64,000 nucleotides of DNA, taken from assembly GCF_029688845.1 (NCBI RefSeq), contig NZ_JARUKW010000001.1:186001-250000 (forward strand), given 5' to 3'. This document shows, piece after piece, positions 43,211 to 51,090 of the stretch. The notes beneath the pieces were generated by a model that was given only the letters and a program-made list of their open reading frames with translations, made no database searches and was not told the DNA's origin. The stretch's first letter is position 1. Each line of letters opens with the position of its first letter. A program made the position numbers and the translations under genes. Origin of the DNA: Natronococcus sp. A-GB1. Its GTDB lineage: Archaea; Halobacteriota; Halobacteria; Halobacteriales; Natrialbaceae.

Positions 43211-43922
43211 CCATGCCACCCCCGACGGGTCGCAGGTACGGTTCCCAGAGGTCGACGTTGACCGTGTCGTCGGGGCTCTCGGCGTCGGGGCCCCACAGCT
43301 CGGTCGCCTCGAACGCGACGGTGTACAGCGGTTCGGCGCGGTCCTTTCCCTCGACCCTCGCGTCGGGGAAGACGTGTCGGTCGTGGACCTCCCGTACCAC
43401 GCCGGACGTACGCCGAACGTACCGCGGACAGCGCGTGTGCCCCTCCGGGTGAGCGTTCCGGACCCGGACGCGGTCTCCCTCGGCGAACGATGGCTCCCCT
43501 CCCGACCGGTCGAACGACGCCGGCTGCGCGAACGCGTCGCGGATGCGGGCGGCGAGTTCGGGGTCCTCGCCTTCGGGGACGAGGTCGCCCGGCTTCTCGA
43601 GGTCGCGGGCACGCTCATAAGCAGCTTCGATCTCCGCCTCGGTGAGGACCTCCGCTTCGACGAGATTGCGCTCGAGACTGGTCAGCCACCGCTCGAAGTA
43701 CGAGGCCGATAGATACTCGGCCGGAGGCATTCGCTCGATTCCGTATCGACTCTCGTCGATGTTATACACACCTTGTGGGCGTACCGTCCGAACCAACCCG
43801 AAGACGATCCGTTCCCACTCCGCATGAAACTGGACGTCGTCCTCGACGGGGACGCGGCCGAAGCCGTGCATCCCACCCATGTCGTGGATACCGTTCACGA
43901 TAATCGTGTTGGCAATACTCAT
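43203..43922 (-). CDS. nthB: Nitrile hydratase beta subunit
   Basis: A 239-residue protein. It starts MSIANTIIVNGIHDMGGMHG, the typical beta-subunit opening (NGIHDMGGM-GFG), and contains FHAEWERIVFGLVRTV and, at the C-terminus, the barrel segment GDRVRVRNAHPEGHTRCPRY with TVNVDLWEPYLRP. It is transcribed before the alpha-activator fusion on the minus strand; the order beta-alpha-activator is that of cobalt-type operons. Confidence 0.9.
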   Translation of the reverse strand: MSIANTIIVNGIHDMGGMHGFGRVPVEDDVQFHAEWERIVFGLVRTVRPQGVYNIDESRYGIERMPPAEYLSASYFERWLTSLERNLVEAEVLTEAEIEAAYERARDLEKPGDLVPEGEDPELAARIRDAFAQPASFDRSGGEPSFAEGDRVRVRNAHPEGHTRCPRYVRRTSGVVREVHDRHVFPDARVEGKDRAEPLYTVAFEATELWGPDAESPDDTVNVDLWEPYLRPVGGGMDE

Positions 43923-44108
43923 GCAAGTAGCTTTGCCCCGCTGACTCTCCGTTCGAGGATCGTTCGACGCAAACGAGTCGGTTCACACCAACCGGCGGTT
44001 CCCGCGTCCGCGCGATCGACGTGCAAACGCGCATCAATCGCCCACGTCGATGATTCGAGAACGGTCCCGTGTAGACTCTGATTCGAGCTCCGACCGTGGC
44101 GTAGCTGG

Positions 44109-44276
44109 CTACTCCTCGACGAACACCGTCTTCAGACGAGTCCCGCAGTTCGGACAGCAGAGCGTCTGCCACCGCATCGGATCGAGACCGCCCATCGTCT
44201 CCGTTCGGATCGCGTCCTCACGGTCGATCGCGGTGGTACAGCTCGAACACTCGAGGCTGTCGTCGGAACCGGGCAT
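44109..44276 (-). CDS. 55-residue CxxC zinc-finger protein
   Basis: The ATG at 44276 gives MPGSDDSLECSSCTTAIDRE and ends CCPNCGTRLKTVFVEE. Two cysteine pairs (CSSC, CPNC) 33 residues apart with MGGLDPMRWQTL between them form a zinc ribbon of the small haloarchaeal CPxCG class. Upstream is the nitrile hydratase operon on the same strand, downstream in genome order; a link is not shown. Confidence 0.65.
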   Translation of the reverse strand: MPGSDDSLECSSCTTAIDREDAIRTETMGGLDPMRWQTLCCPNCGTRLKTVFVEE

Positions 44277-44398
44277 CGACATCGACTATGCGCCACTCTC
44301 ACGTAGGTGTTGCTTCCGTTGGACCAACTCGTTCGCGCTCGAGCACCGACACGGCTGCAAGCCCAACACTGGTCGCCGCTGCGGACGTCGGCGGACTC

Positions 44399-44788
44399 GT
44401 GTCCAACGATCAGTCACCCGAAGCCGGCGAACCGGCCATCGACGACGACGTACTCGCACGGGTCGCGGACCGTTCGGACGCCGACGAGACCGCGATCGCC
44501 GACGGGCTCGTCGTTCTCCACTCGACGCTGATCGGCCGCCACGCCGAGCTCGAGCGAGAGCACGACTATGCTACCGTCGACGGAACGCGAGCGTACCGCG
44601 TTCCGGCGGCCGTCTGGGACGAACTGCTCGCGGAGTTCGAGTTCGACGACGAGGTCGCGACGGCACTCGAGTCCGCTCACACCGAACAGGCACAGCTCGT
44701 CTTCGCCGACGCCGTCGACGTCGACGAGCGCTTTGCGGACGACGACTGCGGCGTCGTCGTCGGTATCGACACCGCCGAGGAGTTCTGA
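44399..44788 (+). CDS. Conserved haloarchaeal acidic protein
   Basis: A 129-residue protein from GTG 44399 (VSNDQSPEAGEPAIDDDVLA). The body contains LVVLHSTLIGRHAELEREHD and ends in a possible C-terminal helix-rich unit AVWDELLAEFEFDDEVATAL. The frame is open upstream to 44288 but that part is not acidic. No domain recognised. Confidence 0.6.
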   Translation: MSNDQSPEAGEPAIDDDVLARVADRSDADETAIADGLVVLHSTLIGRHAELEREHDYATVDGTRAYRVPAAVWDELLAEFEFDDEVATALESAHTEQAQLVFADAVDVDERFADDDCGVVVGIDTAEEF

Positions 44789-44960
44789 CCCGAAGCGTCG
44801 ATCCGTATCCGACAAAATCTGACGGAACCCGGCGTAGCCCGCGCTCGCTGCCTCCGAGCTCCGGACCGCGACGATGCGGGCGAGCATCCCGGAGCTCTGG
44901 TACCGTCCGCCCTGAACAGAAACATATACGCTTATTTCCGGATGAACGAGATCAATTCGC

Positions 44961-45353
44961 ATGCCACGCGACTACGACCGATCGGAGATTCCGTCGGTGT
45001 ACAATCTCGAGAGTATCGAACCCTACCGCGACGAGCCCGGCTTCCAGCAGGTGGTCTTTCGCGGCATCGACCAGCTGATCGGCTTCTCGCAGATCGGCCC
45101 GGAAAAGCCCGACGGCAAGCCACACACCCATCCCTACGAGCAGATGAACATGCTCGTCGAGGGCCGGCTCGACTTCCTCGTCGACGGCGAGCGGGTCGAA
45201 CTCGAGCCCTACGACACGCTGGCGATCCCGCCCGAGATTCCCCACACGTCGCGGGCGCTCGAGGGAGAGACGGCGACGCTGCTCGCTTTCTGGCCGCTGC
45301 GGGAGGACCGACTCGACGGCACGGAGTATCAGCGGGAGTTTCCCGAACTCTGA
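44961..45353 (+). CDS. Cupin-domain protein
   Basis: A 130-residue single-domain cupin. The metal site follows the cupin pattern: HTHPYEQMNMLVEGRLDFLV (His, His, Glu) and PPEIPHTSRALEGE (His). A metal-dependent small enzyme or ligand sensor is expected; the substrate is unknown. It precedes the aldo-keto reductase by 88 nt. Confidence 0.82.
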   Translation: MPRDYDRSEIPSVYNLESIEPYRDEPGFQQVVFRGIDQLIGFSQIGPEKPDGKPHTHPYEQMNMLVEGRLDFLVDGERVELEPYDTLAIPPEIPHTSRALEGETATLLAFWPLREDRLDGTEYQREFPEL

Positions 45354-45441
45354 GCGCCGTTCGATTTCGGCTCGTAACCGATGCCCCCGACCGGCAGGCG
45401 CGCCCTCAATAATTAACCGCTCGGTTCCGATACTGAAATCC

Positions 45442-46287
45442 GTGACCCAGAACGAAAGCGATACGTTCGAGATCGGCTCGAGGACTGTCCATCGACTCGG
45501 ATTCGGCGCGATGCGCCTCTGCGGCGAGGAGATCATCGGCCCGCCCGAGGACGAAGACGGCGCCCGCGAACTGGTTCGGACCGCCGTCGAGCAGGGGATC
45601 GACTTCATCGACACCGCAGACTCCTACGGCCCGGGCGTCAGCGAACGGCTCATCGGTGAAGCGCTCGACGATTCCGACGACGTCCTCGTCGCCTCGAAGG
45701 CGGGCCTGCTGCGCAACCGCGAGGGCGAGTGGCTCCGCCACGGCGAGCCCGACTACATCCGCAACCAGGTCCTCTGTTCGCTCGATCGGCTCCGGGCCGA
45801 CACGATCGATCTCTATCAGTTCCATAGTCCCGATCCCGACACACCGTTCGAGGATTCCGTCCAGGCGTTTGCCGAGTTGAAAGACGAGGGGCTCGTCGAA
45901 CAGGTTGGGGTGAGCAACGTCTCCGTCGACCAACTCGAGACGGCCCGCGAGCACGTCGACGTCGCGACGGTCCAGAACCGGTTCAACGTCGGCGATCGTT
46001 CGGAGGCCGACGTGCTCGAGGCCTGCGAGGAGTACGGGATCGGCTTCATCCCGTGGGCACCGATCAACGGCGACGACCTCGCAACCCACGGCGAGACGCT
46101 CGACGAGATCGCCGAGAACCACGACGCGACCCGTCGTCAGGTCGCGCTGGCGTGGCTGCTCGAGCGATCCGAGGTGATCCTCCCGATTCCGGGCACCTCC
46201 GATCCCGACCACCTCGAGTCCAACCTCCGGGCATCGCAGCTCTCGCTGTCCGGCGACGAGGTCGCCCGAGTTACGGACCTCGAGTAA
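45442..46287 (+). CDS. Aldo/keto reductase
   Basis: A 281-residue TIM-barrel NADP-dependent oxidoreductase. The catalytic tetrad is visible: Asp and Tyr in FIDTADSYGPGVSERLIGEA, Lys in VLVASKAGLL, His in LYQFHSPDPDTPFEDSVQAF. The C-terminal NADP-binding region includes LPIPGTSDPDHLESNLRASQ. The start codon is a GTG. It reduces aldehydes, ketones or sugars; substrate unknown. It lies between two cupin genes on the same strand. Confidence 0.88.
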   Translation: MTQNESDTFEIGSRTVHRLGFGAMRLCGEEIIGPPEDEDGARELVRTAVEQGIDFIDTADSYGPGVSERLIGEALDDSDDVLVASKAGLLRNREGEWLRHGEPDYIRNQVLCSLDRLRADTIDLYQFHSPDPDTPFEDSVQAFAELKDEGLVEQVGVSNVSVDQLETAREHVDVATVQNRFNVGDRSEADVLEACEEYGIGFIPWAPINGDDLATHGETLDEIAENHDATRRQVALAWLLERSEVILPIPGTSDPDHLESNLRASQLSLSGDEVARVTDLE

Positions 46288-46333
46288 CCGCCCCTCGGTA
46301 TCTTTTTGCTCTCCGATGATAGACGACACGCGC

Positions 46334-46672
46334 ATGGGCTATGATACCGCGTCGAAGACGGACGTCGAGTCGGTCGTTCCCGAGGAGTACGGCGGTATGT
46401 GGTTCTTCAAGGACGCCCTCGAAACCGACGAACTTGGCTTGACGGTGCTCGAACTCGAGCCGGGTGGGAAGGGCAAAGAACACGACGAGACACACACCGG
46501 ACAGGAAGAGGTGTACTACGTCGTCGAGGGCAGCATCAACGTCGAGGTAGACGGCGAAACGATGTCCCTCGAGGGTGGTGACGCGATCCGCCTCGGCTCC
46601 GAGGAAACGCGCCAGATCCACAACAGCGGGGACGAGCGAGCGACGCTCGTGCTGGCCGGCGCGCCACTGTAA
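46334..46672 (+). CDS. Cupin-domain protein
   Basis: A 112-residue cupin starting MGYDTASKTDVESVVPEEYG. The metal-binding motif is HDETHTGQEEVYYVVEGSIN and a second half QIHNSGDERATLVLAGAPL. An upstream ATG (46316) would add six residues. It is 46 nt from the aldo-keto reductase and may form an operon with it. Confidence 0.8.
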   Translation: MGYDTASKTDVESVVPEEYGGMWFFKDALETDELGLTVLELEPGGKGKEHDETHTGQEEVYYVVEGSINVEVDGETMSLEGGDAIRLGSEETRQIHNSGDERATLVLAGAPL

Positions 46673-46999
46673 CGTCGTGAGACGGCCGCCTGGCAGATCC
46701 CTGAACGAGTTCCGTTTTGCTGGTGATTGCGGTGGCGCGTGCTGAACTGCAGTGAGCCGACGACGAACTGCGGTTCGAACCCGCGCGAGGGAGGAGTGAG
46801 TAAGCGGTCGAAGACCGCGAACGAACGAGTCGGCTGGGGAGGGCGTGGCGATCCCGTGTGTTCGGCTCGAGGGAGAGAGCGAACGATATTCTTCCGGAAT
46901 CCCGAGACCAATAGCGGTTTTCCGCTGTTCTCGAAGGAGACACCAGCTTCGATCGAAGCTCCGAGGACTTGCCTAGTCCTTGCCCGCTTTGTCATCACA
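46673..46999. other. Intergenic region with decayed tRNA-satellite-like pieces
   Basis: No gene is visible. A perfect hairpin GCGGTC-gaa-GACCGC lies at 46804-46818. At about 46771-46786 the minus strand reads CGCGCGGGTTCGAACCG, resembling the T-arm of the nearby tRNA-His, so the segment may hold further decayed satellite copies. Confidence 0.35.
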
Positions 47000-47115
47000 A
47001 GATTCGGGTGCGAGAATCGAAATCCGCCGAGACGTGCTCGCTCGCTGCGCGCGACTCGTCTAGTTCGATTCTCTCCTGGGAATTTTCGCTCCTCACGTCC
47101 GTTCGTCGCGAAAAA
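47000..47115 (-). repeat. tRNA-His satellite unit
   Basis: Reading away from the tRNA on the minus strand: hairpin TTTTCGC/GCGAAAA (47083-47114) with loop GACGAACGGACGTGAGGA, almost the same loop as at tRNA-Val; an inverted T-arm copy GAGAATCGAA (47063-47072); hairpin AGACG/CGTCT (about 47030-47061) with a GCGCGCAGCGAGCGAGCACG core like Val unit 2; then a direct copy of the tRNA 3' part (47002-47021, 17 consecutive identical bases at 47005-47021). The inverted and direct copies pair over 10 bp. Confidence 0.8.
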
Positions 47116-47188
47116 GTCCGGGTGCGAGAATCGAACCCGCGTCTCAGCCTCCACAAGGCTGAAGGATAACCACTACCCCAACCCGGAC
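47116..47188 (-). tRNA. tRNA-His (GTG)
   Basis: 73 nt on the minus strand. The acceptor pairs G-TCCGGGT with ACCCGGA-C, so the extra G at position -1 that identifies tRNA-His is encoded opposite C73. Anticodon GTG reads at 47154-47152 in a CAGCC/GGCTG stem; T-loop TTCGATT. Followed on its own strand by the satellite at 47000-47115. Confidence 0.93.
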
Positions 47189-47340
47189 ACGCTTACACCT
47201 ATTCCTACACGCGGTTGGCCTGAAATACGTTACGACTCGAGGACGGGAACGTGCGACTCCGTGTCGTGCGTTTTCGACCACCACGCTTCGGATTGCGGTT
47301 CGGCTTCGTCCTGTTCGGTTTCGTCTTCTTAGTTCTCCCC

Positions 47341-47440
47341 GCGCACGCTCGCGGGCCACTTCGTTCCCTGTCTGCTCGCGGGCGCCAAGCGCCCGCTCGC
47401 ACGGTCCGCGGGACCGTTGGTCCCGCGCCACTCGCCGTTC
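47341..47440. repeat. Hairpin pair related to the 8.3-kb array
   Basis: Two perfect hairpins with 3-nt loops: GCGGGCGC-caa-GCGCCCGC (47378-47396) and CGCGGGACC-gtt-GGTCCCGCG (47407-47427). The preceding linker (ctgctcgc) and the second loop (gtt) correspond to those of the array at 8284-8354. Confidence 0.7.
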
Positions 47441-47680
47441 GCGGTTCCCACTCACTCCGTTCACTCACGGGTCACGTTCGTTCCCCGTTCGTGTTCCGCG
47501 GTTCTCACTCACTCCGTTCACTCACGGGTCACGTTCGTTCCCCGTTCGTGTTCTGCGGTTCCCACTCACTCCGTTTGTTCCGAACCGCGCTCGCTCCGAA
47601 CCGCGCTCGCTCCGAACCGCGCTCGCTCCGAACCGCGCTCGCTCCGAACCGCGCTCGCTCCGAACCGCGCAACCGAGACG
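47441..47680. repeat. Tandem repeats: 57-nt and 16-nt units
   Basis: A 57-nt unit starting GCGGTTCCCACTCACTCCGT occurs at 47441 and 47498 with a partial third at 47555. From 47581 a 16-nt unit CGAACCGCGCTCGCTC is repeated five times plus a partial sixth, ending near 47670. The repeats run up to about 45 nt before the start of the following gene and contain no coding signal of their own. Confidence 0.85.
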
Positions 47681-47715
47681 CTTTTCGGCCGACCGCCCCT
47701 ACCTCGAGCAACGCC

Positions 47716-48171
47716 GTGGCTATCACCGACAAGATCTACGTCAAGAACCACCGCCAACTCGCCTCTCAGCTCGAGACGAACATCCCGAAGGGGGCGTTCA
47801 AGGGCGCGACGCTGGACATCCTCTTTCAGGGTGAGGGCCTCGAGAAACTCGACGAGGCCACCCAAGAGCGAGTCCTCGACTTCTCGAGTGACTTCCTCGA
47901 CTGCGGTTGCGACAACAACCCCTACTGTGGCTGTCCCGAGCGGAAGTTCGTCCGCTACCTGCTCGAGCTTCGTGCCCAGGGGCTCGGTCCCGACGCCATC
48001 GTTGACGTGATGACCGACGACTACATGGTCTATGCGTACTCCGGCGACGTCCTCTCGTTTCTGGACAGCGGCATCCGAACCCTCGAGGCCGCGGAAGGAC
48101 TCGCGGAGGTCGAGGGAACGCAGGAGACCCAGGAGAAGATCCGGCGATCGAAGCGGGATCTCGCGAGGTAG
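47716..48171 (+). CDS. DUF5814 domain protein
   Basis: A 151-residue protein from GTG 47716 (VAITDKIYVKNHRQLASQLE). It contains a cysteine cluster FLDCGCDNNPYCGCPERKFV typical of the DUF5814 domain, which in other archaea is found alone or at the end of DEAD-box helicases. The four cysteines probably bind zinc. The frame is open far upstream but runs through tandem repeats, so the GTG is the likely start. Confidence 0.75.
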   Translation: MAITDKIYVKNHRQLASQLETNIPKGAFKGATLDILFQGEGLEKLDEATQERVLDFSSDFLDCGCDNNPYCGCPERKFVRYLLELRAQGLGPDAIVDVMTDDYMVYAYSGDVLSFLDSGIRTLEAAEGLAEVEGTQETQEKIRRSKRDLAR

Positions 48172-48252
48172 TCAGACGGTCTGCTGTACCACTGTACCGA
48201 TGTAACCGCAGGGCAGTCGCGGTTGCACCGGCATGAGTTACAGTAGGCCGTA

Positions 48253-48654
48253 TCAGCGCAGCTGCGAGGGTTCGTCGGCGTCGTCCAGATCGTCCAGCAG
48301 GAGCACCTCGTCCTCGCCTTCGAGGCGGTCCTGCAGCTCGGTGACGTAGGACTTGTACTCATCTAGCTGTTCGCGGAGGTGATCGGCCTCGAGCTCGAGG
48401 CGTTCGTGTTCGCGGATGAAGCTTTTGGGCACCTCGACGGTCGGGGGAAAGGCGAGCTCCTCGTCTCCCTCGGCGCGGTCCTCGAGGTCGGCCTCGGGAA
48501 CGACGGCGACCTGGCCGTCGTGGTCGACGAGCTGGTCGACGTAGTCCCGGAAGACGGCGGACAACGAGATGTCGCGCTCCTCGGCGATCTCCTGGAGCGA
48601 CTCGAAGGCGTCCTCGCTCACGCGAAACGAGATCGTTTTGTTCTTGTTGCCCAT
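48253..48654 (-). CDS. Ribbon-helix-helix (CopG-type) regulator with coiled coil
   Basis: A 133-residue protein. MGNKNKTISFRVSEDAFESL, then QEIAEERDISLSAVFRDYVD is a ribbon-helix-helix DNA-binding domain. Residues 90-120 (ERLELEADHLREQLDEYKSY) form a coiled coil, and the tail is acidic. The ATG at 48654 starts directly at the ribbon strand. Targets unknown. Confidence 0.8.
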   Translation of the reverse strand: MGNKNKTISFRVSEDAFESLQEIAEERDISLSAVFRDYVDQLVDHDGQVAVVPEADLEDRAEGDEELAFPPTVEVPKSFIREHERLELEADHLREQLDEYKSYVTELQDRLEGEDEVLLLDDLDDADEPSQLR

Positions 48655-48787
48655 CGCTCCATACTTGTCGGCCGCGATACTTAACGATTCGTCAGACGAG
48701 CGATCGGTTTGCCAGTACTGGGCACACCGCTGACGCAGGGGCGAACGACCGCGAGGGCTATCAGCACCGCCCTCGAACCCTCGAGCG

Positions 48788-49774
48788 ATGCTCACCGACA
48801 CGCCCGGGCTCCACCACGTGACCGGAATCGTCGGCGACGGACAGGCGTCGATCGACTTCTACGCCGGGGTGCTCGGACTCGAGCTCTCGGCGGTGACGGT
48901 GAACTTCGAGGACATCCTCCAGCACCACCTCTACTTCGGCGACGAGCGGGGCTCGCCCGGAACGGTGTTCACCTGCTTCCCCGACTCCCACGCCGATTCG
49001 GGACGGATCGGGACGCCCCAGGTTGCCTCGGTCGCGTTCGCCGTTTCCGAGGGCAGCCTCGAGTACTGGCAGGGGCGACTCGAGAGCTACGACGTCGCGG
49101 TCGAGGGGCCGTCGAAACGATTCGGTGAGCGGGCGCTCGAGTTTCGGGATCCGTCGGGAACGCGGCTCGAGCTGGTCGCGGGCTCCGACGGCGACGGCCG
49201 AAAAGCGATAGCGTCGACCGGCGAGCGCTCGCGACTCGAGGCGACGATCCCCGACGTTGCTGCGATCCGGGAACTCCACGGCGTCTCGCTGCTGTCGGTC
49301 AACCCGTACGCGACGGCGGGCACGCTCGAGACGCTCGGCTTCGACGCCGTCGGCGAGGAGGGCGACCGCGTGCGCTACCGTGCGTCGGGGTCGCGAGCGA
49401 CCGTCGTCGACGTGCTCGCTCGAGACGCTCCGTTCGGCCGCGAGGGTCCGGGGACGATCCACCACGTCGCGGTCCGGGTTCCCGACGAGGAACAGCTCCA
49501 CGAGTGGCGCGAGCTCTTCGCCGACCGGAACCACGACGTCTCCCGGGTGAAGGACAGACACCTCTTTCACTCGCTGTACGTCCGCGAACCGGGCGGACTC
49601 CTGTTCGAGCTGGCGACGGAGACCGACGGCGTCGCCGTCGAGGACTCCCCCTCGGAGCCGTCGCTGTACCTGCCCGACTGGTTCGAGCCGGACCGCGACC
49701 TGATCGAGAGCCAGCTGCCGGCGCTGACGGGGCCCGAACCGGAACCGATCGGGACCGACTCGAGCGACCGATGA
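48788..49774 (+). CDS. Two-domain VOC dioxygenase (MhqO-like)
   Basis: A 328-residue protein with two glyoxalase/VOC modules (about 1-145 and 155-310). Metal ligands are likely in GLHHVTGIVGD (His), TIHHVAVRVPDEEQ (His) and LLFELATE (Glu). The layout resembles ring-cleaving dioxygenases such as MhqO. Its stop overlaps the next gene's start (ATGA), pairing it with an esterase as in bacterial quinone-detoxification operons. Confidence 0.83.
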   Translation: MLTDTPGLHHVTGIVGDGQASIDFYAGVLGLELSAVTVNFEDILQHHLYFGDERGSPGTVFTCFPDSHADSGRIGTPQVASVAFAVSEGSLEYWQGRLESYDVAVEGPSKRFGERALEFRDPSGTRLELVAGSDGDGRKAIASTGERSRLEATIPDVAAIRELHGVSLLSVNPYATAGTLETLGFDAVGEEGDRVRYRASGSRATVVDVLARDAPFGREGPGTIHHVAVRVPDEEQLHEWRELFADRNHDVSRVKDRHLFHSLYVREPGGLLFELATETDGVAVEDSPSEPSLYLPDWFEPDRDLIESQLPALTGPEPEPIGTDSSDR

Positions 49775-50430
49775 CGGAACCGAACCCCCACGGACCGGGT
49801 CCGCACGCGGATCAACCGCTGGTTACCGCGGGAGCACCGGCCGCGGCGGCCGACGTCGCCGTCGTCGCCTGCCACGGCCGCGGCGCGACGGCACAGGGGA
49901 TGGTGAACCTGCTCGAGCCGGTCTACCGCCACGGCGTCGCCTTCCTCGCGCCGCAGGCTCGCCACAACAGCTGGTATCCGCGGCCCGCGACCGCGCCGCG
50001 AGCGGCCAACGAGCCGGCGCTCTCCTCGAGCGTCGAGTCGGTCGGTGCCGCCCTCGAGTCGGCCCGCGAGATCGGAATCCCCGACGAGCGGTCGGTGCTC
50101 GTCGGATTCTCCCAGGGAGCCTCGGTCGTCGCGGAGTTCGTCCGCCGTCGGCCGGGGCGGTACGGCGGCGTGTTCCTCCTCTCGGGCGGGATGCCGGGTG
50201 GCCCGGAGGACGAGCTGGCGGTGGCGGGGCAACTCGAGGGAATGTCCGCGTTCGTCGGCTACGGCGCGGACGACTCCCGGATCGACCTCGACCGCGTCGT
50301 CGAAACGGGGCGTGCGCTCGAGGACGCTGGCGCCGAGGTCACCGAGCGACGCTACTCCGGGGTGGGACACGAGGTCACCGACGACGAGTTCGAGGCGGTC
50401 GGCGCGCTGCTCGAGTCGCTGTCGTCGTAA
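49771..50430 (+). CDS. Alpha/beta-hydrolase, carboxylesterase/phospholipase type (MhqD-like)
   Basis: A 219-residue hydrolase. The HGRG oxyanion region is ACHGRGATAQG, the nucleophile elbow GFSQGASV, the Asp in YGADDSRIDL and the catalytic His in YSGVGHEVTDD. The protein is coupled by a 4-nt overlap to the VOC dioxygenase, suggesting joint action on quinones or aromatic compounds; the true substrate is unknown. Confidence 0.83.
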   Translation: MTEPNPHGPGPHADQPLVTAGAPAAAADVAVVACHGRGATAQGMVNLLEPVYRHGVAFLAPQARHNSWYPRPATAPRAANEPALSSSVESVGAALESAREIGIPDERSVLVGFSQGASVVAEFVRRRPGRYGGVFLLSGGMPGGPEDELAVAGQLEGMSAFVGYGADDSRIDLDRVVETGRALEDAGAEVTERRYSGVGHEVTDDEFEAVGALLESLSS

Positions 50431-50454
50431 AAACCGGAGACGGCTACGAACCGA

Positions 50455-51090
50455 TCAGGCCGTCGCTTCGGCGTCCTCGACGTTCTCGAGGCTCTCTAGG
50501 GCTTGGATCACGTCGCGGCGGTAGTTCTCGACTGGCGAGTCGTAGCGCTCGCGGGCCATCTGGGCGTACTCGTTGGTCGGCGCCGTCGAGCCGCTCTCGG
50601 GGGCTTCCTGCTCGTCCTGCCAGGCCTCGAACTCCTCGATGCGATCGAGGGTGCGCTCGGCGGTCTCGACGACCCAGCGGTCGCGGGTCGCCTCGTCGAC
50701 GATCGAGATCGTCTCCGGGCGAACCGAGACGTTGACCGTGCCGTCCTCGGTCTCGTACGTTCGTGGTTTGCCGACGACCGAGACGTACGCCGGCGGCTCC
50801 GTGTCCCGGAGGACGGAGGCGGCCTCGGGCTGGTACTGGCCGGCGTAGACGAAGAACGTTCCCGTCGGATCGACGACGCGACCGCGCCAGTACTCGCTGT
50901 CCTCGCCGACGTCCTCGGTTTCGGTCAGCGTCCCGACGGCGAACACGCGGTTGGCCCGGTCGCCCGTCGGCAACAGGGCGTAGTTGGGGGCGCGCTCGTC
51001 GTCGCTTTCTTTGAACGTGTACGTCGAGTCGTTGAATTCGGAGGCGAAGACGCGACGCGCGACTTCGCGGGTGAGTTCTGCCTGAGACAT
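50455..51090 (-). CDS. rpap3: RPA-associated protein (RPAP3 type)
   Basis: A 211-residue protein. Residues 35-135 form an OB-fold (DRANRVFAVGTLTETEDVGE, then WRGRVVDPTGTFFVYAGQYQ). The C-terminal third is helical. The ATG follows the RPA stop codon directly (no gap), as in haloarchaeal rpa3-rpap3 operons where both products form the single-strand-binding complex. Confidence 0.88.
   Translation of the reverse strand: MSQAELTREVARRVFASEFNDSTYTFKESDDERAPNYALLPTGDRANRVFAVGTLTETEDVGEDSEYWRGRVVDPTGTFFVYAGQYQPEAASVLRDTEPPAYVSVVGKPRTYETEDGTVNVSVRPETISIVDEATRDRWVVETAERTLDRIEEFEAWQDEQEAPESGSTAPTNEYAQMARERYDSPVENYRRDVIQALESLENVEDAEATA

Noticed and set aside
28831-47188. Plain attL/attR scars of integrated proviruses at tRNA genes
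   Set aside because: There is no integrase gene or remnant nearby, and the inverted T-arm copies and shared hairpins are not expected from site-specific integration alone; kept only as an alternative explanation.
47441-47680. CRISPR array
   Set aside because: Repeats are directly adjacent without unique spacers and the 16-nt unit is a simple tandem repeat.
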